From positions 1-12,747 of the forward strand of contig CAKRRF010000055.1 in assembly GCA_934394985.1 (NCBI GenBank): a stretch of 12,747 bases of DNA. The letters are read 5' to 3'. Positions 5,603-12,058 of this stretch are shown in pieces. Both the position numbers and the translations under genes were made by a program. The number at the start of each line of letters is the position of its first letter. The first letter of the stretch is position 1. This DNA comes from an uncultured Marvinbryantia sp. Its GTDB lineage: Bacteria > Bacillota > Clostridia > Lachnospirales > Lachnospiraceae. The notes beneath the pieces are model-generated. The model worked only from the letters and a program-made list of their open reading frames with translations. It searched no databases and was not told where the DNA came from.

Positions 5603-7849
5603 ATGGAGAGAACAGGAGAACAGATCATTCGTACCGAGTATTCGGAAGTCATGCAGAAATCTTATATCGACTATGCTATGAGTGTTATTATATCCAGAGC
5701 ACTTCCGGATGTCCGTGACGGATTAAAACCGGTACAGAGAAGAACTTTGTATGATATGTATGAACTGGGGATTCGTTACGATCGTCCATATCGAAAAAGT
5801 GCCCGTATCGTCGGAGATACGATGGGTAAATATCATCCACATGGTGACAGTTCCATTTACGATGCGCTGGTTGTCATGGCGCAGGAATTCAAAAAAGGAG
5901 TGCCACTGGTAGACGGACATGGGAACTTTGGTTCCATTGAAGGGGATGGAGCGGCTGCCATGCGATACACAGAAGCCAGGCTGCAGAAGATCACGCAGGA
6001 AGCATTTCTTGGAGATCTGGATAAAAACGTGGTAAATTTTCTGCCAAATTTTGATGAGACAGAAAAAGAACCGGAAGTACTGCCGGTGCGACTTCCAAAT
6101 CTTCTGGTAAACGGTGCAGATGGTATCGCTGTTGGTATGGTGACAAGTATTCCGCCTCATAATCTGGGTGAGGTGACCGATGCGGTTATTGCAACGATAA
6201 AAAATGGAGATATTACCACAAAAGAACTGATGAAGTATATTCAGGGACCAGATTTTCCGACTGGTGGTCTGGTAGTAAATAAAGATGATCTGCTGGAAAT
6301 TTATGAGACGGGAACCGGAAAAATCCGTCTTCGCGGAAAAGTAGAAGTAGAGCAGACAAAGGGCGGAAAAGAAAATCTGGTGATTACAGAGATTCCGTAT
6401 ACTATGATGGGTGCTAATATCGGAAAATTCTTAAACGATATTGCAAATCTTGTGGAAACGAAAAAGACTACTGATATTACTGATATTTCCAATCAGTCTT
6501 CCAAAGACGGTATCCGCATAGTTCTGGAACTCCGGAAAAATGCAGACGTAAAGAACCTGATCAACATGCTCTACAAGAAAACACGTCTGGAAGATACATT
6601 TGGTGTCAATATGCTGGCAGTTGCACAGGGAAGACCCGAGACGTTAAGTCTGAAACGTATTATTGAACATCACATTGATTTTCAGTTTGAAGTGAATACC
6701 AGAAAGTATCAGACGTTATTAGAGAAAGAACTGCATAAGAAAGAGATTCAGGAGGGGCTGATCAAAGCCTGTGATGTCATTGATCTGATCATTGAAATCC
6801 TTCGTGGCAGTAAGAGTCAGCAGCAGGTAAAGGACTGTCTGGTACTTGGGATAACAGATGGTATCAAGTTTAAGTCAAGAACATCAAAAAAACAGGCGGA
6901 ACAGCTGAAGTTTACTGAGGCACAGGCAACGGCGATCCTGGAGATGCGTCTGTATAAGCTGATTGGTCTGGAGATCGAAGCTCTGCAGAAAGAATATGAA
7001 ACGACTCTGCAGCATATTGATACGTACCAGGATCTGTTGAACAATTATGACTCCATGGCAAATCTGATTGTGAAAGAATTAAAAGCAATCAAAAAAGAAT
7101 ATGGCAGAGAACGAAGAACCGTGGTAGAAAACGGAGAAGAGGCTGTTTATGAAGAAAAGAAAGCAGAAGCTATGGAAGTGGTATTTCTGATGGATCGTTT
7201 CGGATATGCCAGAACCGTTGATCCTGCTGTTTACGAAAGAAATAAAGAAGCAGCAGATGCAGAAAGCAAGTATGTGTTGTTCTGTATGAATACAGATAAG
7301 CTTTGTGTAATGACAGACACAGGAAGTCAGCACTTGCTGAAGGTGATTGATGTTCCTTATGGAAAGTTTCGTGATAAAGGGAAGCCGATTGACAATATCT
7401 GTAATTATGACGGTAAGACAGAACGGATTGTTTTTGTAGATACACTGCAAAAGGTACGTATGTCTGTGTTGATTTTTGTTACGGAAAAGGGTATGATCAA
7501 GCAGGTAGAGGGTACGGAATTTGACGTGGCGAAAAGAACCATTGCGGCAACGAAGCTGGGAGAAGGCGATAAAGTAGTCTCTATTGCTGCATTGGGAGAA
7601 GCACAGACCTGTGTATTCCGCAGTCATCAGGGTATGTGTCTGCGAATTGCTATCAGTGAGATTCCGCAGAAGAAAAAAGCAGCTATTGGTGTCCGGGGTA
7701 TGAAGCTGACGGAAGAAGACCGAATTGAAGAAGTATATTATCCGGACAGTGAAAAGGATAAAGTAATTTATTATAAAGAAAAAGAAGTACATCTGGACAA
7801 GCTAAAGATAGCAGGACGTGATACGAAAGGAACGAAAATTCGAGTATGA
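5603..7849 (+). CDS. parC: Type IIA topoisomerase A subunit (topoisomerase IV ParC, possibly GyrA)
   Basis: DNA-cleaving subunit, 748 residues. The catalytic tyrosine is Y122 in AAAMRYTEARL, with the preceding arginine R121. The quinolone-determining region is GKYHPHGDSSIYD, with S83 and D87 as in drug-sensitive E. coli GyrA, so no classic resistance change is seen. The winged-helix/tower core runs to about 340, the coiled-coil gate to about 500, and the DNA-wrapping beta-pinwheel from about 525 to the end. The pinwheel has no recognisable GyrA box (QRRGGRG-like), the motif required for gyrase supercoiling, so a decatenating topoisomerase IV is more likely. The gene starts 48 bases after parE with a modest GAGAGG site. 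Its stop overlaps the next start. If a separate gyrBA pair exists elsewhere in the genome, the ParC call is firm. Confidence 0.9.
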   Translation: MERTGEQIIRTEYSEVMQKSYIDYAMSVIISRALPDVRDGLKPVQRRTLYDMYELGIRYDRPYRKSARIVGDTMGKYHPHGDSSIYDALVVMAQEFKKGVPLVDGHGNFGSIEGDGAAAMRYTEARLQKITQEAFLGDLDKNVVNFLPNFDETEKEPEVLPVRLPNLLVNGADGIAVGMVTSIPPHNLGEVTDAVIATIKNGDITTKELMKYIQGPDFPTGGLVVNKDDLLEIYETGTGKIRLRGKVEVEQTKGGKENLVITEIPYTMMGANIGKFLNDIANLVETKKTTDITDISNQSSKDGIRIVLELRKNADVKNLINMLYKKTRLEDTFGVNMLAVAQGRPETLSLKRIIEHHIDFQFEVNTRKYQTLLEKELHKKEIQEGLIKACDVIDLIIEILRGSKSQQQVKDCLVLGITDGIKFKSRTSKKQAEQLKFTEAQATAILEMRLYKLIGLEIEALQKEYETTLQHIDTYQDLLNNYDSMANLIVKELKAIKKEYGRERRTVVENGEEAVYEEKKAEAMEVVFLMDRFGYARTVDPAVYERNKEAADAESKYVLFCMNTDKLCVMTDTGSQHLLKVIDVPYGKFRDKGKPIDNICNYDGKTERIVFVDTLQKVRMSVLIFVTEKGMIKQVEGTEFDVAKRTIAATKLGEGDKVVSIAALGEAQTCVFRSHQGMCLRIAISEIPQKKKAAIGVRGMKLTEEDRIEEVYYPDSEKDKVIYYKEKEVHLDKLKIAGRDTKGTKIRV

Positions 7850-9675
7850 ATTTACTGACTATTGAACATCTGACAAAGGCATATACTGAAAGAAAGCTGT
7901 TTGACGATACAGACTTCAGCATTCAGGGAGGCGATAAGATCGGAATTATCGGGATCAACGGAACCGGTAAGTCGACTCTTCTGAAAATTCTGGCGGGACT
8001 GGAAGAACCGGATGAGGGAAAGGTTACAAAAGGCAGCAAAGTACAGATTCGTTTTCTGACTCAGCAGCAGACCTTTCCGGAAAATATGACGGCACTGGAA
8101 GCTGTTATGGAGGGAAATCAGAACGAATGGAATGCCTGGACTCTGGAGAGCGATGCAAAGACGATGTTAAATCAACTGAAAGTACCTGATTTTGACCAGC
8201 CAATGCGAGAACTTTCCGGCGGTCAGAAAAAGCGTGTGGCACTGGCACAGGTACTGCTCTCAGAAGCTGATATCCTGATTCTGGATGAACCGACCAACCA
8301 TCTGGACAATGCCATGTCTGAGTGGCTGGAGGAATATCTGACCAACTCCAAAAGTGCTGTTGTGATGGTAACTCATGACCGTTATTTTCTGGATCGTGTG
8401 TCCAATCGTATTGTAGAACTGGACAAAGGAAAGATCTATTCTTATCCGGGAAATTATTCAGAATTTATCCGTCTCAAAGAGGCAAGGCAAAATATTGAGA
8501 TTGCATCGGAGCGTAAACGTCAGAGCATACTACGTACGGAACTGGAATGGCTGGCCAGAGGTGCAAGAGCCAGATCTACCAAACAGAAAGCACATATTCA
8601 GCGAATTGAAGAAATGCAGGCACAGAAGGCTCCGGTGGAAGATGCAGTAATAGAGATGAGCTCTGTCAGCACAAGAATGGGAAAGAAAACCATTGAACTG
8701 GATCATCTGACCATGTCTTATGGAGACAAGATATTGTTCCGGGATTACAATTATATTTTTCTAAAAAACGACCGGATCGGTATTATCGGAGAAAATGGAT
8801 GCGGAAAGAGCACATTGCTGAAGATTATCGTGGGAGAAGAACTGCCGGTGGAAGGTACCGTCACGACAGGGGATACGGTGAAGATCGGATATTTCTCTCA
8901 GGACAGCCGTAAAATGGATGAAAATATGCGAGTGATCGATTATGTGAAAGAGGTGGGAGAATACATCACTACCACAGAAGGAAAGATCACTGCAGCTATG
9001 ATGCTGGAGAGATTTCTGTTTGATGGAAGTATGCAGTACAGTCTGATCGGCAAGCTGTCCGGTGGAGAAAGAAGAAGACTGCAGCTGCTGCGTGTTCTGA
9101 TGAGCGCACCGAATGTACTGATTCTGGATGAACCGACGAATGATCTGGATATTCAGACGTTAACAATTCTGGAAGATTATCTGGATCATTTTGACGGAAT
9201 TGTCATTACAGTTTCCCATGACCGTTATTTTCTGGATCGTATAGTAAGAAGAATTTTTGCTTTTGAAAAAAACGGACATATTCAGCAGTACGAAGGCGGT
9301 TACAGTGATTACCTGATTGCCTGGGAACGTCGTTACGGACAGGAAGCAGACAGAGGAAAAGCTGTTTCTGCAGAGAAAAAGCCGGACAGTTTATCTGTGA
9401 AGGAACAGAAAAATGCAGGAAGAAAGCAGCAGTCAAAGCTGAAATTCAGCTATAAAGAACAGCGTGAATTTGATACAATTGAAACAGATATCGAAGAGCT
9501 GGAAACAAAAATTGCAGATCTGGAAGCTGAGATGATGGCAAATGCCAGCAACTACGGAAAGCTTTCAGAACTGACAAAGGAAAAAGAAGCGGCAGAAGAG
9601 CTTCTGGAACAGAAAATGGAGCGATGGGAGTATCTGACGGAGCTTTCTGAAAAAATAGAAGCACAAAAAAGCTGA
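7846..9675 (+). CDS. ABC-F family ribosome-associated ATPase (Uup/YfmR-like)
   Basis: Soluble double-ABC protein of 609 residues with no membrane segments, so not a transporter. NBD1 has Walker A GINGTGKST (36-44), LSGGQ (123-127) and ILDEPTNHLD with E148. NBD2 has GENGCGKST (315-323), LSGGE (404-408) and ILDEPTNDLD with E429. Between them lies the charged helical linker (about 210-270) that in ABC-F proteins reaches the P-site tRNA; its ELEWLARGARARSTKQKA stretch resembles Uup/YfmR. A C-terminal coiled-coil (about 535-605) follows a basic spacer, also typical of Uup. Uup/YfmR proteins relieve ribosome stalling; an antibiotic-resistance role is less likely because of this domain type. ATG overlaps the parC stop as ATGA and lacks a close Shine-Dalgarno, suggesting translational coupling. 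It is followed by the rimP promoter. Confidence 0.93.
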   Translation: MNLLTIEHLTKAYTERKLFDDTDFSIQGGDKIGIIGINGTGKSTLLKILAGLEEPDEGKVTKGSKVQIRFLTQQQTFPENMTALEAVMEGNQNEWNAWTLESDAKTMLNQLKVPDFDQPMRELSGGQKKRVALAQVLLSEADILILDEPTNHLDNAMSEWLEEYLTNSKSAVVMVTHDRYFLDRVSNRIVELDKGKIYSYPGNYSEFIRLKEARQNIEIASERKRQSILRTELEWLARGARARSTKQKAHIQRIEEMQAQKAPVEDAVIEMSSVSTRMGKKTIELDHLTMSYGDKILFRDYNYIFLKNDRIGIIGENGCGKSTLLKIIVGEELPVEGTVTTGDTVKIGYFSQDSRKMDENMRVIDYVKEVGEYITTTEGKITAAMMLERFLFDGSMQYSLIGKLSGGERRRLQLLRVLMSAPNVLILDEPTNDLDIQTLTILEDYLDHFDGIVITVSHDRYFLDRIVRRIFAFEKNGHIQQYEGGYSDYLIAWERRYGQEADRGKAVSAEKKPDSLSVKEQKNAGRKQQSKLKFSYKEQREFDTIETDIEELETKIADLEAEMMANASNYGKLSELTKEKEAAEELLEQKMERWEYLTELSEKIEAQKS

Positions 9676-9681
9676 AAACAC

Positions 9682-9710
9682 TTGTATTTTTAAAATAAAC
9701 GTGCTATGAT
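9682..9710 (+). promoter_or_regulatory. Sigma-A promoter of the rimP-nusA-infB operon
   Basis: The -35 box TTGTAT (9682-9687) and -10 box TATGAT (9705-9710) are separated by 17 bp, with an extended -10 TG at 9702-9703. Transcription should start near 9717, giving a leader of about 90 nt. An 11-base palindrome GCTATGATAGC (9703-9713) coincides with the -10 box. Confidence 0.8.
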
Positions 9711-9736
9711 AGCAATGATATATATGTAACTGGCGT

Positions 9737-9769
9737 GAATGAGTGGACGATTTGTCCACTCATTCTTTT
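9737..9769 (+). terminator. Hairpin terminator/attenuator in the rimP leader
   Basis: GAATGAGTGGAC (9737-9748) pairs perfectly with GTCCACTCATTC (9754-9765) around a 5-nt loop, then TTTTA. The 12-bp stem is strong but the U-tract is short and interrupted. It lies between the operon promoter and rimP, so transcripts from that promoter must pass it; it could also stop read-through from the ABC-F gene. The position matches the NusA-dependent leader terminator of the B. subtilis rimP-nusA operon. The regulatory role here is inference. Confidence 0.8.
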
Positions 9770-9807
9770 ATGCTACTGTACAGGGAAAAGGAGGAGAGAC
9801 GAGTCGA

Positions 9808-10275
9808 ATGACAAAACGGGAAGAATATGAACAGAAAACAGAAGAAATTTTGCAGCCGATTGTAGATGCGAATGGATTTGAACTTGTGGATGTGGAGTAT
9901 GTGAAAGAAGGAGGTACCTGGTACCTGCGGGCATACATTGACAAACCAGGTGGAATTACAGTAGATGACTGCGAACTGGTGAGCAGGGCAGCGAATGATA
10001 TTCTGGATGAAAAGGATTTTGTCGATGATTCATATGTATTTGAGGTCAGCTCTCCGGGACTTGGAAGACCTTTGAAGAAAGAAAAAGATTTTGCCAGAAG
10101 CATAGGAGAAGAGGTGGAGATCCGTACTTTCCGCCCGATTAACAGACAAAAAGAATTCATCGGTATACTGGAAGCTTACGATAAAGAAACGGTAACCATC
10201 GAGCTGGAAGAGGAAGAAAAGATGCAGATCAACCGATCTGATATCGCATTGATCCGGCTTGCATTTGATTTTTAA
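9808..10275 (+). CDS. rimP: Ribosome maturation factor RimP
   Basis: Cytoplasmic assembly factor for the 30S ribosomal subunit. The protein has 155 residues, the normal length: an N-terminal alpha/beta domain (about 1-85) containing the family hallmark VFEVSSPGLGRPL (77-89), and an SH3-like C-terminal domain (about 90-155). The chosen start is ATG 9808. An in-frame ATG at 9739 would add 23 residues, but it lies inside the leader hairpin, has no Shine-Dalgarno, and its residues are not family-like. AAGGAGGAGAG (9788-9798) lies upstream of the chosen start at usable spacing. It is the first gene of the rimP-nusA-rnpM-ylxQ-infB operon, a widely conserved order. Production is probably limited by the leader hairpin. 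Confidence 0.96.
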   Translation: MTKREEYEQKTEEILQPIVDANGFELVDVEYVKEGGTWYLRAYIDKPGGITVDDCELVSRAANDILDEKDFVDDSYVFEVSSPGLGRPLKKEKDFARSIGEEVEIRTFRPINRQKEFIGILEAYDKETVTIELEEEEKMQINRSDIALIRLAFDF

Positions 10276-10280
10276 GGAGG
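10274..10280 (+). promoter_or_regulatory. Ribosome binding site that sets the nusA start
   Basis: AAGGAGG overlaps the rimP stop codon TAA. It is 10 bases from ATG 10291 but only 1 base from ATG 10282, so the downstream ATG is the likely nusA start. Confidence 0.75.
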
Positions 10281-10290
10281 AATGAGGAAA

Positions 10291-11433
10291 ATGAACAGCG
10301 AATTAATTGAAGCATTGGATATTCTTGAGAAAGAAAAAAATATCAGCAAAAGCACTTTACTGGAAGCGATTGAGCAGTCCCTGCTTCAGGCATGTAAGAA
10401 CCATTTTGGAAAAGCAGATAATGTAAAAGTTACGATTAATCCAGAAACCGGTGATTTTACAGTTATGGCAGCAAAGACAGTCGTAGATGAAGTAGAAGAT
10501 CCGGTAACAGAGATCAGTCTTGCAGATGCAAAGATGAAAGATTCCAAGTATGATATCGGTGATATTGTAAATGTAGAGATCAAGTCTAAGGAATTTGGAC
10601 GTATCGCTACACAGAATGCAAAAAATGTAATTCTGCAGAAGATCCGTGAAGAAGAAAGAAAGGTACTGTACAACGAGTATTACAGCAAAGAAAGAGAAGT
10701 AGTGACTGGTGTTGTGCAGAGATATCTTGGAAGAAATGTCAGCATCAATCTTGGAAAAGTTGATGCGATTTTAAATGAAAATGAAATGGTTAAGGGTGAG
10801 AGCTTCAAACCAAACGAACGTGTAAAAGTCTATGTACTGGAAGTAAAAGATACACCAAAGGGACCAAAGATCCTGGTATCCAGAACACATCCGGAGCTGG
10901 TAAAGCGTTTGTTTGAGAACGAGGTAACAGAAGTAAGAGACGGTATAGTAGAGATCAAATGTATCTCCAGAGAAGCCGGTAACAGAACCAAGATGGCAGT
11001 ATGGTCCAATGATCCGGATGTCGATCCTGTAGGAGCATGTGTCGGTGTAAATGGTGCCAGAGTAAATGCAATTGTCGATGAACTCAAAGGAGAAAAGATT
11101 GATATCATCAACTGGGATGAAAATCCTGCAATTCTGATTGAAAATGCACTGAGTCCTGCAAAAGTAATTTATGTTGCGGCAGATAATGATGAAAAGACTG
11201 CAAAAGTTGTAGTTCCGGACTATCAGTTATCTCTTGCTATTGGTAAAGAAGGACAGAACGCAAGACTGGCAGCAAGACTGACAGGATTTAAGATTGATAT
11301 CAAGAGTGAGACACAGGCAATCGAAGCCGGTGATTTCGAAGCATACGAGGAAGATGAGTATTATGAAGACGGCTATGATGAATACTATGAAGAAGAGCCG
11401 GCTGCTGATACAGAAGCTCCGGCAGAAGAATAA
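10291..11433 (+). CDS. nusA: Transcription termination/antitermination protein NusA
   Basis: RNA polymerase-binding factor that promotes pausing and hairpin-dependent termination and takes part in antitermination on rRNA operons. From the preferred start (10291) it has 380 residues: a polymerase-binding N-terminal domain (about 1-125), an S1 domain (about 135-200), KH1 with GVNG (252-255) and KH2 with [15 protein letters not shown] (318-332). It has no proteobacterial acidic repeats, as usual in Firmicutes, but ends in a very acidic, Tyr-rich tail (about 350-380). ATG 10282 would add three residues but is too close to the Shine-Dalgarno. It lies 15 bases after rimP and is cotranscribed. Because NusA strengthens weak terminators, the leader hairpin of this operon may give negative feedback. 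Confidence 0.97.
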   Translation: MNSELIEALDILEKEKNISKSTLLEAIEQSLLQACKNHFGKADNVKVTINPETGDFTVMAAKTVVDEVEDPVTEISLADAKMKDSKYDIGDIVNVEIKSKEFGRIATQNAKNVILQKIREEERKVLYNEYYSKEREVVTGVVQRYLGRNVSINLGKVDAILNENEMVKGESFKPNERVKVYVLEVKDTPKGPKILVSRTHPELVKRLFENEVTEVRDGIVEIKCISREAGNRTKMAVWSNDPDVDPVGACVGVNGARVNAIVDELKGEKIDIINWDENPAILIENALSPAKVIYVAADNDEKTAKVVVPDYQLSLAIGKEGQNARLAARLTGFKIDIKSETQAIEAGDFEAYEEDEYYEDGYDEYYEEEPAADTEAPAEE

Positions 11434-11448
11434 GGCAGGAGTGAGCAT

Positions 11449-11727
11449 ATGAGTCAGGCAAGAAAAATCCCTATGCGAAAATGCATCGGATGTCAGGAAA
11501 TGAAAAATAAAAAAGAAATGATGCGCGTCATCCGGACACCGGAGGAAGAACTTGTAATTGACACAACAGGACGTAAAAACGGACGGGGAGCATATCTTTG
11601 CAAACAGTCTGCCTGTTTTGAAAAAGCATGTAAAAATAAGGGACTGGAGCGTTCACTGAAAATGAATGTTCCGGCAGAAATATATGAAAGTTTGAAGAAG
11701 GAGATCGAGCAGATTGAAGCAGAATAG
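11449..11727 (+). CDS. rnpM: RNase P modulator RnpM (YlxR, DUF448)
   Basis: Small basic nucleic-acid-binding protein of 92 residues, the normal length for YlxR. Marks are the N-terminal P-x-R-K-C-x2-C pattern (C12, C15), the signature GRGAYLC (45-51) and C56. YlxR binds RNA; in B. subtilis it has been renamed RnpM after its reported binding to the RNase P RNA and modulation of that enzyme. Its place between nusA and the L7Ae-like gene is conserved across Firmicutes. ATG follows CAGGAGTG by 7 bases and lies 15 bases after nusA. Its end overlaps the next gene by 14 bases, so translation of the two is probably coupled. Confidence 0.94.
   Translation: MSQARKIPMRKCIGCQEMKNKKEMMRVIRTPEEELVIDTTGRKNGRGAYLCKQSACFEKACKNKGLERSLKMNVPAEIYESLKKEIEQIEAE
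11698..11704 (+). promoter_or_regulatory. Ribosome binding site inside rnpM that sets a TTG start for ylxQ
   Basis: AAGGAGA lies 9 bases before TTG 11714. No ATG or GTG in frame is closer to the family N-terminus, so this site identifies TTG as the start of the L7Ae-like gene. Confidence 0.8.
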
Positions 11728-12058
11728 AGTACTCTCTCTCGTAGGTTTGGCAACGAAGGCAGGAAAAACTGTGAGCGGCGAGTTTTCTACAGAAAAAGCT
11801 GTGAAGACTGGAACTGCATATCTCGTGATTGTTTCAGACGAGGCCTCTGATAATACGAAAAAGAAGTTTAAAAATATGTGTGATTATTATCAGGTTCCTG
11901 TATATTTTTACGGTACAAAGATCGAGCTTGGAGCAGCCATGGGAAAAGAATTCCGGGCTTCTATGGCGGTAACCGATCAGGGTCTTTCCGACGCAATCAG
12001 AAAGCAGTTAACATTGGCTAACGGAGGTAGTGAGTATGTCAAAAATGAGAGTATATGA
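11714..12058 (+). CDS. ylxQ: L7Ae-family K-turn RNA-binding protein (YlxQ)
   Basis: Small RNA-binding protein (114 residues) of the L7Ae/L30e family, which bind kink-turns in RNA. Family marks are VGLATKAGK (10-18), the LVIVSDEASDNTKKKF stretch (37-52), and ELGAAMGKEFRASMAVTDQGL (71-91). Translation starts at TTG, in the end of rnpM, supported by AAGGAGA at 9 bases. A later ATG would cut into conserved sequence. It overlaps rnpM by 14 bases and infB by 23 bases. In B. subtilis the equivalent gene holds the same place, and the protein binds K-turns in vitro; its cellular target is not settled. The use of a rare start and overlap with both neighbours suggests dependence on translational coupling. 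Confidence 0.93.
   Translation: MKQNRVLSLVGLATKAGKTVSGEFSTEKAVKTGTAYLVIVSDEASDNTKKKFKNMCDYYQVPVYFYGTKIELGAAMGKEFRASMAVTDQGLSDAIRKQLTLANGGSEYVKNESI

Noticed and set aside
7079..7792. 237-codon open frame on the - strand opposite the parC C-terminal domain
   Set aside because: It is Phe/His/Cys-rich with no family likeness and no credible ribosome binding context; a mirror of the parC reading frame.
9739..9807. In-frame N-terminal extension of RimP from ATG 9739 (23 residues)
   Set aside because: The ATG lies within the leader hairpin, lacks a Shine-Dalgarno, and the extra residues do not match the family. ATG 9808 gives the normal 155-residue length.
10282..10290. ATG 10282 as nusA start
   Set aside because: It lies 1 base from the AAGGAGG site, too close for initiation; ATG 10291 has workable spacing.
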